From positions 1 through 64,000 of the forward strand of contig NZ_LLEI02000021.1 of assembly GCF_001399455.2 (NCBI RefSeq): DNA of 64,000 bases, written 5' to 3'. The DNA is from Vibrio bivalvicida (GTDB taxonomy: Bacteria > Pseudomonadota > Gammaproteobacteria > Enterobacterales > Vibrionaceae). The notes below the pieces were generated by a model, which searched no databases, was not told where the DNA came from, and was given only the letters and a program-made list of their open reading frames with translations. The position numbers were made by a program, and so were the translations under genes. This document shows positions 17,416-26,053 of the stretch, in pieces (positions within the stretch are counted from its first letter, which is position 1; each line of letters opens with the position of its first letter).

Positions 17416-19506
17416 TTAGGCCGCCACGCCTTTGTGAGTCGTTTCAGACGTTCGTTTTAAGAAGTTCGTAATAAGTCCCTGAATATCTAAAATGAGCGAA
17501 ACAGAACCGTCACCTAATATCGTTGCTCCAGAAATCCCAGCGACTTTACTGTAATTGGACTCAAGGCTCTTGATGACAACTTGCTGCTGATCAAGCAACT
17601 CATTTAGCAACAAACCCACTCGATTACCGGCCCCTTCAACGAAACAAAGGATGCCATTATCCAGCCCATCGCTACTTCCCATTTCTAGTTCATCTTGAAG
17701 GCGAAGTATTGGTATGTTCTCTTCCCGTAGGCGGTAGAGTTCAATGCCTCCAGACGCGAGCTTTATACAGTTCGGATCAATTTGGATAGACTCCACAATG
17801 GTTAGCAGCGGGATGACATAGACCTCCCTTCCGACTCGCACCAATTGGCCGTCCAGAATGGCTAGGGTTAAAGGCAAACTGATAGTAAAGCTGCTTCCCC
17901 TGCCCAGCTCAGATTCCACTTCGATATGACCACCAAGCTCCTCAATATTTCTTCTGACCACATCCATACCTACCCCTCGACCAGAGATGTCTGAGACTTC
18001 TTCTGCGGTAGAGAAACCGGGGGCAAAAATAAGGTTCATGATTTGCTTGTCAGAATACTCTTCTCGACGAGAGTCCTGTGCAAGCACTCCTTTTTCTAGA
18101 GCTTTGTTCCATAGCTTGTCACAATTTAATCCTGCGCCATCATCGTTTATTTCAATGACTATTGAGCCACCTTGGTGATAAGCATTAAGCTCTATTGTCC
18201 CAACTTCACTCTTACCAGCTGCAAGGCGTTGTTCAGGTTGCTCTATGCCATGATCGATGCCATTTCTGACTAAGTGAACGAGAGGGTCAACAATGCGCTC
18301 CAACACTGTTTTATCCAGCTCTGTTTGTTCACCTTTGATTTGTAGATCAACTTGCTTTTCCAAGCGGCCAGATAAGTCACGGACTAAACGAGGGAATCGA
18401 CTAAAGGCGAAACTCATCGGCAACATACGAATATTGAGTACGTTTTCTTGTAGATCTTTGCTGTTTTGCAGTAGCTGATCTAGACCCGTTTTGAGCTTTT
18501 CCAACTTCTCGATGGTGAAATCATTACCAATTTCAGTCAGCATGGACTGTGTAATGACCAACTCGCCGACGAGGTTAATCAAACTATCAACTTTGTCTAT
18601 GTCGACTCGAATAGAACTGACGCTGGTATCTGATTTGGCAACCTTAGTCGCCTTGGGTTCTTGCTCTTTCGTCTCTTCAGTAGAAGTTGAAGATGGCGAG
18701 TTGTTCTCAAGATCCTGTATCTCTGCATGCATTGAAGTAGGCTCGGAGCTTTCGTTTTCTTGAGAAGCCGAGAGATTTGCTTGTGCCCTTTCTATCTTCA
18801 GGTCACATTCATCTTCAACCCACTCAAACACCTCTCGAATTAACGCTTCTTCGACACTGCCATCAAGGGTTGTTGTCCATGCTAAAAAACACAGTTCAGC
18901 TTCGATATCATCTATATCAGGCAGCTTGGTCGTATCTGCAACAATCTGACAAGATTCATCCAAATCCTTAAGTTCACGTAAGATGCGTAGTGGGTCGTTG
19001 CCACTAAAAAACATTTCAGGATACGGAGAAAACTGGATACACCACGCTTGATCTACAGATGTTTGATTGGATGGCGAGTTTGATTCAGATTCAATAGAGA
19101 CATATTCACTGTTTGGTTCGTCACCTAATAATGCACTGAGCTTGTCTCCGACCTCTTGCTTTAGCGGTTCATTTACTTCACTACCCTGCTCATGTCCTTC
19201 AAGCATGCTGTGTATGCAATCGCCACTTTTGAGCAATAAATCGATGGTTTCTGCCGTTAAAACACGTTCATTGTTACGCACTAGATCTAGGTAAGCTTCA
19301 ACGTTATGAGTGAATTCGCTGATATCGATCAAATTGAAGGTGCCGGCTCCCCCCTTAATTGAGTGAGCGGCACGAAATATTGTATTGATCGATTCATCTT
19401 CTACATGTGATGGATCTAAGTTAAGCAGTACATCTTCTAGCACCTCAAGATTTTCACGACACTCTTCGTAAAACATCTTGCGCAGCTGTTCCATGTCTAA
19501 AGCCAT
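17416..19506 (-). CDS. cheA: CheA chemotaxis histidine kinase
   Basis: A 696-residue CheA. The P1 domain carries the phosphorylated His 48 in AAHSIKGGAGTF. A linker region rich in Ser and Glu (about 230-290) is followed by the dimerisation helices (NLVGELVITQSMLTEIG), then the ATPase with N-box LVHLVRNGIDHGIE, NDDGAGL and GRGVGMDVVR. The C-terminal 130 residues are a CheW-like P5 domain. A clear CheY/CheB-binding P2 domain cannot be defined by eye; residues 155-230 may hold it. It phosphorylates the adjacent CheY and CheB. It has a normal full-length CheA layout. Confidence 0.96.
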   Translation of the reverse strand: MALDMEQLRKMFYEECRENLEVLEDVLLNLDPSHVEDESINTIFRAAHSIKGGAGTFNLIDISEFTHNVEAYLDLVRNNERVLTAETIDLLLKSGDCIHSMLEGHEQGSEVNEPLKQEVGDKLSALLGDEPNSEYVSIESESNSPSNQTSVDQAWCIQFSPYPEMFFSGNDPLRILRELKDLDESCQIVADTTKLPDIDDIEAELCFLAWTTTLDGSVEEALIREVFEWVEDECDLKIERAQANLSASQENESSEPTSMHAEIQDLENNSPSSTSTEETKEQEPKATKVAKSDTSVSSIRVDIDKVDSLINLVGELVITQSMLTEIGNDFTIEKLEKLKTGLDQLLQNSKDLQENVLNIRMLPMSFAFSRFPRLVRDLSGRLEKQVDLQIKGEQTELDKTVLERIVDPLVHLVRNGIDHGIEQPEQRLAAGKSEVGTIELNAYHQGGSIVIEINDDGAGLNCDKLWNKALEKGVLAQDSRREEYSDKQIMNLIFAPGFSTAEEVSDISGRGVGMDVVRRNIEELGGHIEVESELGRGSSFTISLPLTLAILDGQLVRVGREVYVIPLLTIVESIQIDPNCIKLASGGIELYRLREENIPILRLQDELEMGSSDGLDNGILCFVEGAGNRVGLLLNELLDQQQVVIKSLESNYSKVAGISGATILGDGSVSLILDIQGLITNFLKRTSETTHKGVAA

Positions 19507-19551
19507 ATTGTAGCCTCACCAAATGACGTTTCTGTGAGAATTTGTGCTCGT

Positions 19552-19911
19552 TTAAATTACGCGTTTTAGTGTTTTTAATAGCGTATCTGGATTAAACGGC
19601 TTCACTAACCATCCGGTCGCACCGACCGACTTTCCTTGCTGCTTTTTATCTGTACTGGTTTCAGTGGTTAACATCAGAATCGGGATAAATTTGTATTGCG
19701 GTTTTTCACGCAATGCTTTGACAAGCTCAAAGCCCCCCATATTTGGCATATTGACATCCGATATCACTACATCAAATTTCGAGGAGCTGACTTTGCTCAA
19801 CGCATCACGTCCATCATTGGCCGTTTCTACGTCATAGCCAGCATCGCGCAAAGTATGACTGACCATCTGACGTATCGAAACGGAGTCATCCACAGCTAGA
19901 ATTTTAGTCAT
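19552..19911 (-). CDS. cheY: CheY response regulator
   Basis: A 119-residue single receiver domain. Key residues are Asp 8 and Asp 9 (VDDS), phosphoacceptor Asp 52 (ISDVNMP), the conserved Thr in MLTTE and Lys in LVKPF. The ATG at 19911 (MTKILAVDD) is preferred over a TTG 15 nt upstream, because GGAGAAGGG lies just before it. The gene begins 1 nt after the upstream STAS stop. It may act on a non-flagellar output or as a phosphate sink, as the cluster resembles chromosome II cluster III; this is inferred. Confidence 0.95.
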   Translation of the reverse strand: MTKILAVDDSVSIRQMVSHTLRDAGYDVETANDGRDALSKVSSSKFDVVISDVNMPNMGGFELVKALREKPQYKFIPILMLTTETSTDKKQQGKSVGATGWLVKPFNPDTLLKTLKRVI

Positions 19912-19912
19912 A

Positions 19913-20197
19913 TTACCCTTCTCCAACTTCTGTGTTTATATCAAACTGTCCATCCAGACCAAGCGTAATAATGCCTTCGACCAGTGACGGCGTCGGTCGC
20001 ACTAATTGAATCGTTATCTGATTGGATCTGGCAGAATGGAATAATGAGGCAAGCGCCTGAATACCAGCTGCATCGACGCGACCAACGTGGGACGCATCAA
20101 TTTTGAGCTGTTCGTGTTGTGCAAGCCATGATTTGTACTGGGATGCAGAGTCGAGAACCGTTGAAATATCCAACGACTCAGGTAATAAACACTCCAT
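19913..20197 (-). CDS. STAS-domain protein lacking the usual phosphorylatable serine
   Basis: A 94-residue STAS domain and the first gene of the chemotaxis cluster. At the place where antagonists have D-S/T-A-G, it has DAAG (residues 42-45), so the usual phosphorylation site is missing. It may therefore bind its partner without phospho-control, or the site may lie elsewhere. STAS genes are common next to chemotaxis genes of this cluster type. A second STAS protein with an intact Ser lies at the far end of the same cluster. Confidence 0.8.
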   Translation of the reverse strand: MECLLPESLDISTVLDSASQYKSWLAQHEQLKIDASHVGRVDAAGIQALASLFHSARSNQITIQLVRPTPSLVEGIITLGLDGQFDINTEVGEG

Positions 20198-20463
20198 GTT
20201 TTCAACCTTTACTAATATTATTATTCCTAGCCGATATTAAGCATGTTGCTTAACAATGAGTGTAGGAAGGAATCATTAATTCGCAAGTTGCTGATATACA
20301 GAATATGGATGAGTTACTGAGAATAAAATTGGTGTAAAGTTTAATTGTCTTTAGATATGAAAGGATTACATTACGTTTCATATCAGAAAAAAAATGGGAT
20401 ACTTCTGCGAGTTTCAATAATTGCTTCGAAATCAATTCCGTATGTTCAAGTAAGGGATTTGGA

Positions 20464-20478
20464 CTTTACACTGTAAAT
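20464..20478. other. parS2 partition site
   Basis: Contains TTTACACTGTAAA at 20465-20477, an exact match to the chromosome II ParB2 consensus. A second site lies 43 bp away in the same gap. Confidence 0.87.
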
Positions 20479-20506
20479 TGTTCCTAAACTTTCAAGTTTT
20501 GAGCGT

Positions 20507-20521
20507 TTTTACAGTGTAAAT
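20507..20521. other. parS2 partition site
   Basis: Contains TTTACAGTGTAAA at 20508-20520, an exact match to the ParB2 consensus. It lies just beyond the tmcA stop codon. Confidence 0.87.
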
Positions 20522-20527
20522 TTGTTG

Positions 20528-22528
20528 CTAGGAAGTCGAACTCAATAACATAGCACGCGTTTGATCTCTAAAAGCCTGCTCTACTTGTTTTCGTCCAGTG
20601 TAACCAAAAGAATTACTGCACTCATCCCAACTCCACCGTTGCACGACTTTTCTTATAAACAAATCTGTTGCGCTGTGAAGTAGATCAGGCGAACTCTTCC
20701 ACCAAAGATCTAGGAATGGAGCAACGCTATCGAAACTCGCACCTCCTTGGCTGTAGCTCAAAATGAGCGGCTGAACACCAGACTCGGTAACGGAAGCATT
20801 ACTATTTAGGATTAAACTACGGACAAGTTCAATCTCAAGTTCGCTAAATGTTTCTCCCAGTGCATACTGAGTAACAAGAGAATAACTTCGTTCAATCGAT
20901 GTCTTCCATTCTACGTCACCATAGATCATGACCAGTGAGTGTGTGCCACTCGCTTGCTCCCGTAGAGTCCCCAATTTAACTGGAGTAAATCCACAATGAC
21001 GCCAAAACTGAACCAGTTCGGTTGTCGCGCCAAAGCTGGTGGAGTAAAAATCATAATCAGAGCGCTCGATCAGTTGCTGGACCATTTCACTGCCAATGTG
21101 CTTTCTCTGTAACGTTGGGTGAACCGCAATTCGCATAATTCTTAAACTGGCCTGCTTAGCTGCCTGTTCAATTCCAAGTTGATTGGCAATTAACGCGGGA
21201 ACCAAATTCCCTTTAGGGCGTCGCCGACCAAGCTGAATCTGTTCGACTAAGTCACTCTCTAACTTTCCTTCAGCAACGGTTAACATACAAGCTAGACACA
21301 CACCCTGTTCCAAAATGGCGTGTAACTGAATGGCGTCGTCACTAAGTAATAACATTAAATCATTTGGTGATGTCTGGTAATGAGCATTCACAAGTAGAGC
21401 AAAGCAAGAGCGCAAAATCTCAGGTTCAGCGACCAGTCTGTCCTTCTCAAGCTGAATCAGTTGGCCTATTAACTGGCCAGCTTTCCAATCAGGCAATTCA
21501 GCATCTAGTAAAAATGATTCAAACAGCCATTGCTCGAGTGGGTCCCCCTCATTCCAACGAATAGGTTGATCAAGGTGAAAAAAACGAGTCCCTGGGCGGT
21601 GCATTGTTAACCAAGATCGAAATTTAACGGTAAAACCTCGTCCACATCCTTCATAGCCATGAATAGTCGTTGAGAAGACGGCACGATGATGAACCTCAAC
21701 CATTTCTTGCAGCATAGGAATAGGAATCGCCGAAGCTTCATCCACAAACAGACAATCGCTCTGACGTTGGCTACGAAGCAATTCATCCGGTGCCACAAAC
21801 TCAAGTATCGATTGTTTATACTGCAAGCGCCCTTTCTCTGCATGAGCTTGTGGCAACAAACGCTGAGCATGTTCAAAAACAGGCTGAACCGTCATCAGAC
21901 TCGGAGCAGTCACTATGATATGGATGGTACGTTGCTGCAAAATGTGCGCAGCAGCAATACCAAGTGCACTGCTCTTCCCCCTGCCGCGATCTGCAGTCAT
22001 CACAAGAGGTCGCTTTCTGTGGCCTTCGACAACTTTTAGAATTTTCTCTACTGCTTGGTTTTGCTGCTCAAAGCGCAGTCTCGATCGTGTTTCTACTACG
22101 TCGGGTATCAACAGTGGATGGTCTTCTTCAATTACGATGAGTTGTTGCAATGCCGCATTCAACCATACTTGGTCAAGTGTCGGCTGAGTCTGTTTCTCAG
22201 GCAAAATAACAACCAAGCCTCCCCCTCGGACACAGCCAGTTGCCGCGGTAAAACTATTGGCATCGAAGCCATCACGAAAGTCGCAACATAATAGCTTGCA
22301 TTCTTGACCAAGTAACTGCTGACCTTTTTTAAAGCCAACACTTTTTGCTATTTTTGGGTCGCTCACACCACCTAGCAAGAAAATATCCTCACTTGGCACC
22401 AAACTAAAAACCGCTTGCAGGCTTTGCTGTTGCCAGCGTTCACTGCCTTTTAAGACAACACCATAACGATGATTAGACTTAGCAGAGGCTTCTAGCAGTT
22501 GAGAAAAGTGGTCTGTGATTGCGGTCAT
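20528..22528 (-). CDS. tmcA: tRNA(Met) cytidine acetyltransferase TmcA
   Basis: A 666-residue enzyme that forms N4-acetylcytidine at the wobble position of elongator tRNA-Met with acetyl-CoA and ATP. The RNA-helicase-like domain has Walker A TADRGRGKSSALG (about residues 178-190) and Walker B-like CLFVDEASAIP. The GNAT domain has IMRIAVHPTLQRKHIGSEM (acetyl-CoA loop). The C-terminal part fits the tRNA-binding region. Length agrees with the E. coli enzyme (about 670). It lies downstream of parB2, separated by a terminator. Confidence 0.93.
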   Translation of the reverse strand: MTAITDHFSQLLEASAKSNHRYGVVLKGSERWQQQSLQAVFSLVPSEDIFLLGGVSDPKIAKSVGFKKGQQLLGQECKLLCCDFRDGFDANSFTAATGCVRGGGLVVILPEKQTQPTLDQVWLNAALQQLIVIEEDHPLLIPDVVETRSRLRFEQQNQAVEKILKVVEGHRKRPLVMTADRGRGKSSALGIAAAHILQQRTIHIIVTAPSLMTVQPVFEHAQRLLPQAHAEKGRLQYKQSILEFVAPDELLRSQRQSDCLFVDEASAIPIPMLQEMVEVHHRAVFSTTIHGYEGCGRGFTVKFRSWLTMHRPGTRFFHLDQPIRWNEGDPLEQWLFESFLLDAELPDWKAGQLIGQLIQLEKDRLVAEPEILRSCFALLVNAHYQTSPNDLMLLLSDDAIQLHAILEQGVCLACMLTVAEGKLESDLVEQIQLGRRRPKGNLVPALIANQLGIEQAAKQASLRIMRIAVHPTLQRKHIGSEMVQQLIERSDYDFYSTSFGATTELVQFWRHCGFTPVKLGTLREQASGTHSLVMIYGDVEWKTSIERSYSLVTQYALGETFSELEIELVRSLILNSNASVTESGVQPLILSYSQGGASFDSVAPFLDLWWKSSPDLLHSATDLFIRKVVQRWSWDECSNSFGYTGRKQVEQAFRDQTRAMLLSSTS

Positions 22529-22574
22529 GAGTTAAGGAAAATTCTAAAGGTTGCAATTAGCCACCATTATGGCA

Positions 22575-22599
22575 CAAAAAAAGCCGCAAATAGCGGCTT
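22575..22599 (-). terminator. Rho-independent terminator of parAB2
   Basis: On the minus strand a GC-rich stem (AAGCCGC paired with GCGGCTT, 5-nt loop) is followed by a run of T residues. It lies 20 nt beyond the parB2 stop. Confidence 0.85.
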
Positions 22600-22618
22600 A
22601 ATACGATTATGGTATCTG

Positions 22619-23590
22619 TTAGTTTAGCTTTTTCTCAACTAGGTCTAACAGCTCTTGCATAAGAACATCATCTACTTTTTTCAGGTTTAACGTTAGGCTA
22701 TTCCCTTTTCGGGTATAGCTCGCTCGCCCCTTAACTAACTCCGTTTTCGCCGGAGCAGACTTCTTACTTGGTGATAACTCTTCGATCCAAGTTTCAATCG
22801 CCTCTGTCACTTCTTTAGTAATTCGAGCTACACCTTGAGACTGAGTTCGTTGCCACACAAAGCCTTTATCTGAGGTGCACTTATCAAGAAGCTTCCCCTG
22901 TTTTTCAGACTCTAAGCCATTAAATTGCTTGTGCAGTTTAACGATAGTTGGGCGACCAAGTTCAGCCACATTTGGATACGCTTGTAGCAGCTCAAGGGGT
23001 AAGTCTGCGGCTTTCAGCGCTCCACTCACGAGAGCCTCACTGCACTGGAACATTTTAGCTAGTGCTTTTTGGTCTTCAGCGTCACCGCTTTCCAACTTGG
23101 CTAGCATCTCTCTGCCCTTCTCGTACAAAGACAAAGGTTTGTGAGCATTAGCTACATCAGATAAGAACTTAGCGTGTTCAGTGCTTATATTCTCACCGAC
23201 ATAAATCAAGAACTCTTTGTCGGCAAGAGTACATGACATACGGCGGCGGCTACCATCGAGAACCTCGATTTTGCCATCTTCGCGTTTACGCCCGACCGCA
23301 GGATACTGTTGACCACGTTCTTTTAGCGTGATTAAGACATCGGATAATGCATGTTCGTTTAAAAAAGATTGCTCACGGGCGTTTTCTGCAAACACAACGG
23401 TTTCTTCTGCAATCTGTTGCGCTGGAATACGCACGAGTTCAAATTGAACTTTCTCTTCACCGGCGACAGCAAGTTCGATAACCTGAGCCTGCTCTTTCGC
23501 TGCTTGCTGAGCCTCTTGCGGTGTAGTGACATGGCGCTTATTCGCCTTGCCAAACAATCTTGCGTTTAAATCTGAAGTTTTGATTGCCAT
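22619..23590 (-). CDS. parB2: ParB2 chromosome II partition protein
   Basis: A 323-residue ParB-family protein that binds parS2 and spreads to form the partition complex. The N-terminal ParB/Srx-like region (LITLKERGQQYPAVGRKREDGKIEVLDGSRRRM) is followed by a helix-turn-helix part (KALAKMFQCSEALVSGALKAADLP). It is found 7 nt downstream of parA2, next to the chromosome II origin, and six matching parS2 sites lie in this window. ParB2 can also counter the rctA inhibitor of RctB in V. cholerae, through a parS2 site in the origin. Confidence 0.95.
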   Translation of the reverse strand: MAIKTSDLNARLFGKANKRHVTTPQEAQQAAKEQAQVIELAVAGEEKVQFELVRIPAQQIAEETVVFAENAREQSFLNEHALSDVLITLKERGQQYPAVGRKREDGKIEVLDGSRRRMSCTLADKEFLIYVGENISTEHAKFLSDVANAHKPLSLYEKGREMLAKLESGDAEDQKALAKMFQCSEALVSGALKAADLPLELLQAYPNVAELGRPTIVKLHKQFNGLESEKQGKLLDKCTSDKGFVWQRTQSQGVARITKEVTEAIETWIEELSPSKKSAPAKTELVKGRASYTRKGNSLTLNLKKVDDVLMQELLDLVEKKLN

Positions 23591-23597
23591 TTTTTAC

Positions 23598-24815
23598 TTA
23601 CCCCTGATTTAATGATGACCAATGACTATGTAGAACGCGTTCAAGCTCTAACGCGCTTTTTTGTACTGCATCTTGCGCAGTAGCAAGGGTTTTCTTACCC
23701 CCTTCAAAATCACCCGTCGTTAAGTCAAACACGGTACTGTAAGTATCTGCACAAGTTTCAAATGCACGGCTACGTGGAATCGTTGCCATGGTTACTTGAT
23801 CGCCGAGCAAGTAATTCATTTCTGTTAGTACCGCGACTTGCTTCTTGTTGTCGTCTTCAAACATTGTCGGCATCAGCCTTACAAATTCTAGGCCTTGCCA
23901 ATCTTCTGGGAACATCTCGTACACAGTAGGAAGATGCTGGAAGAAGTTAACCGTCGATGCCCAGTCTAAACGTTTTGCCGCGCATGGAATAAGCAGTGCA
24001 TTTGATGCATACATGGCGTTCCACACTAAAGGGTCAACGTGAGGGCCAGTATCAATCATGATTACATCAAAATCATCAGCAATCTTATCGATCAGCTTTT
24101 CTTTTAGTAGCTTAACGATATCAAGTGATTGATTCTGAGAAAGATGCTGCCACGCTTCTGCGTTAAACATTGCATCTTCAGGGAAAGCAGATACTGTTTT
24201 TAGATTCGGATATTGAGTAGGTAGCAGCACATTTCTGTGTAAGAACTCGTTATCTACATCAACTCCCTCTGGGACATTATCAAGCATAACATCGACCGCA
24301 GAGTAGATATTGTCGTGGTCATTTAAGCTAATCTGAGGATTTAAAAACAGACGCAAAGAGCCCTGTGGATCCAAATCTATAAGGCAAATTCGGTAACGTT
24401 TATCTAGATTCAATGCTAAGCAAGCAGCAAGGTGAACCGCAGTCATCGATTTGCCAGTACCACCCTTTTGGTTCTGCACATTGATGATCCAAGGTTTGTT
24501 TTCACTGTTATTCTTACGTTCATGGAAGTTTGGAATACCAGCAGCATCCATCAACATATGCGCTTCTTGCAATGAAATTGAATAATGGTTGGCATTATTC
24601 TTAGTAAATTGATGGCCAGACTCTTCAAGCTTATTGATTGCATCGTCTAGTTTACGTCGGGTTAAACCAGAACGAGTTTCCATCAATGCCTTCGACATTG
24701 GTGGAAAATGTTCGTCGCTGCGTTCTTCCAATACAATTTCGATACGATCAGCCTGAACCTGAGCAGTTTTTTCCGCTAGCTGAATGAGACTATCAATCGT
24801 ATGTTCTCGTTTCAT
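23598..24815 (-). CDS. parA2: ParA2 chromosome II partition ATPase
   Basis: A 405-residue P1-type ParA with an N-terminal helix-turn-helix region (about 50-100, SGLTRRKLDDAINKLEESG) and a Walker-type ATPase. The deviant Walker A is KGGTGKSMTAVHLA, Walker B is DVIMIDTGP. The start at 24815 (MKREHTIDSL) matches V. cholerae ParA2 length; a reading frame extending 15 codons upstream is not needed. ATP-bound ParA2 forms DNA-bound assemblies that move the parS2-ParB2 complex. The origin lies directly upstream, so parAB2 and rctB are transcribed away from it. Confidence 0.95.
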   Translation of the reverse strand: MKREHTIDSLIQLAEKTAQVQADRIEIVLEERSDEHFPPMSKALMETRSGLTRRKLDDAINKLEESGHQFTKNNANHYSISLQEAHMLMDAAGIPNFHERKNNSENKPWIINVQNQKGGTGKSMTAVHLAACLALNLDKRYRICLIDLDPQGSLRLFLNPQISLNDHDNIYSAVDVMLDNVPEGVDVDNEFLHRNVLLPTQYPNLKTVSAFPEDAMFNAEAWQHLSQNQSLDIVKLLKEKLIDKIADDFDVIMIDTGPHVDPLVWNAMYASNALLIPCAAKRLDWASTVNFFQHLPTVYEMFPEDWQGLEFVRLMPTMFEDDNKKQVAVLTEMNYLLGDQVTMATIPRSRAFETCADTYSTVFDLTTGDFEGGKKTLATAQDAVQKSALELERVLHSHWSSLNQG

Positions 24816-25034
24816 TTGCCAAATTCCGTTATTAATGACCTGAAATCCATTGTACAGCATTACCCATAACAGACAATAAAAAGGTGAACGTTCAATTATA
24901 GATTTAAATCACATTAAATAGAATTCTGACATAAATTTTAATGCCATTGAGCAATAATGGGGCAGTCCACAGCTATATAAATGTATAACTACGCTCAAAT
25001 AAGACAGCAGATTAAAAATGTTGCAGTGTCACTT

Positions 25035-25049
25035 ATTTACAATGTAAAC
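25035..25049. other. parS2 partition site within the rctA-like region
   Basis: Contains TTTACAATGTAAA (25036-25048), matching the ParB2 consensus. Its place in the rctA-like region fits the V. cholerae site through which ParB2 reduces rctA inhibition. Confidence 0.87.
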
Positions 25050-25214
25050 ATAATAGATAATTATTTTTACAAAAAATTTCATCGGAACGATTAAGAATCA
25101 ACCCCAATTTACGGAGCATGCATTTTTGACTTAGGTTCAGTAAACAGAAACAAGTATTCGAGCAAAAATATATAAACGAGTATGCGAACGCCTATTGAGG
25201 TATACAAAGGTATA

Positions 25215-25357
25215 GGAACAATGATCAAGGAAGCTTTGGTGATCATGCTTTCAGGGATTTGCGACCAATTAGGAACGATGATCAAGGATAATCGAAGCAG
25301 AAAATGTACTCACTAGTGATCCCATTGGAATGATCAAATTACGGAACAATGATCAAG
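25215..25357. repeat. 39-mer-type RctB sites
   Basis: Four copies of a GGAAC-containing element with a GATC core lie here: GGAACAATGATCAAGG (25215-25230), GGAACGATGATCAAGG (25272-25287), a shorter GGAATGATCAA (25327-25337) and GGAACAATGATCAAG (25343-25357). A 12-mer in the opposite orientation, GATCATGCTTTC, is at 25241-25252. In V. cholerae such longer elements in rctA act as inhibitory RctB sites. Degenerate relatives lacking GATC follow near 25371 and 25400. Confidence 0.75.
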
Positions 25358-25500
25358 TGTAATAGAAGCTCGGAAGCATGAAAAAATAGCGTCAACTTAC
25401 GGAAAAATGCAGATGAAGTAAGAGTTAGGGCTCAATTAAGCCCAACACTAGCGGATTGTTGAATGACAAGTGAAACAATAACAAATACAGCGCAGATTTC

Positions 25501-25634
25501 TTGATCATGCTTTCAGAAAACTATTTATCAGTGGATGAATGAGACTTAGCGATGTAGATTGTTGTTCAACTAACGATATCGTATAAATAGCGTTCAATCA
25601 GGCTCACAATCTCGCTCACCTTGATCATCGTTTC
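25501..25634. repeat. Isolated origin 12-mers
   Basis: TTGATCATGCTTTC at 25501-25514 and TTGATCATCGTTTC at 25621-25634 are further RctB-type 12-mers outside the main array. They are on the same strand as the array copies and include a Dam (GATC) site. Confidence 0.7.
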
Positions 25635-25696
25635 GTAAAAGTAAGCGGGAGAAAAAGAGGATTTCCCCATTGGAACTAAATAGTTATTCTTCTGGC

Positions 25697-25705
25697 TGTG
25701 GATAA
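25697..25705 (-). other. DnaA box
   Basis: TGTGGATAA on the plus strand is the exact complement of the consensus TTATCCACA. It sits just before the 12-mer array, as in the minimal chromosome II origin of V. cholerae, where a single DnaA box assists RctB-driven initiation. Confidence 0.85.
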
Positions 25706-25720
25706 AGTGTGTAGGGATGA

Positions 25721-25847
25721 TGATCATGCTTTCATAATCATATTGATCATTGATTCGAACCAATGATGATCATCGTTCTAATAATATTTGATCATGCTTT
25801 CAAACACTTACTGATCATGCTTTCGGACAACTCATGATCATGCTTTC
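25721..25847 (+). repeat. Chromosome II origin core: six phased 12-mer RctB sites
   Basis: Six copies of TGATCATGCTTTC or close variants start at about 25721, 25744 (variant ending TGATTC), 25767 (TGATCATCGTTC), 25789, 25812 and 25835. The spacing is 22-23 bp, two helix turns, so all sites face the same side of the DNA. Each has a GATC for Dam methylation, which RctB needs for binding in V. cholerae. This is the replication initiation array. Confidence 0.9.
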
Positions 25848-25849
25848 TA

Positions 25850-25995
25850 AGTCATTTAAAAAAAAACATTTAATTACAACAAGTTATGACCAGGTTAGTG
25901 CTCGGATCAATAGATCATATAATCAATTAAGATCAGATTAATCAAAAAGATCAGTTATTTAAAAGCAATAATTTTTTCTTTATTTATGATCTTTT
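25850..25995 (+). other. AT-rich DNA unwinding region of the origin
   Basis: The DNA next to the 12-mer array is very AT-rich and carries repeated ATCA elements between about 25905 and 25953 (in GGATCAATAGATCAT, AATCAATT, GATCAG, AATCAA, GATCAG). In V. cholerae RctB binds single-stranded ATCA repeats in the unwinding element. The correspondence here is inferred from sequence and position. Confidence 0.7.
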
Positions 25996-26053
25996 TTTCT
26001 TTATTCTTTCGGAACTATAGCGATATTACGGCTAGTGTGACACGGATCTAATA
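25996..26053 (+). promoter_or_regulatory. rctB promoter and operator
   Basis: The region directly before rctB has TTTCGGAACTATAGCG (26006-26021), similar to the GGAAC repeat but without GATC. In V. cholerae a 29-mer like this at the rctB promoter mediates repression by RctB. A -10-like TATAGC lies inside it. The exact start site cannot be read. Confidence 0.6.

Larger units (their letters stand above)
20198..20527. other. Intergenic region with chemotaxis promoter and two parS2 sites
   Basis: This 330-bp AT-rich gap lies between the first chemotaxis gene and the tmcA 3' end. It should hold the promoter of the chemotaxis operon. The two parS2 palindromes are near its tmcA end. No open frame is supported. 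Confidence 0.5.
24816..25680. other. rctA-like regulatory region of chromosome II origin
   Basis: The stretch between the parA2 start and the core origin matches the position of rctA in V. cholerae, a non-coding negative regulator of replication that titrates or inhibits RctB. It contains one parS2 site and several RctB-type repeats with the form GGAACRATGATCAAG, plus degenerate copies (for example at 25109, 25343, 25371, 25400). It has no supported gene. The reading frame on the minus strand at 25566-25763 spans repeats and is not taken as real. Confidence 0.75.

Noticed and set aside
25566-25763. 65-codon minus-strand frame in the origin
   Set aside because: It crosses the DnaA box and the RctB repeats; the DNA is better explained by replication control sites.
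24861-26053. CRISPR array
   Set aside because: The repeats are short, partly inverted and GATC-centred with helix-turn spacing; they are initiator binding sites, not CRISPR repeats with unique spacers.
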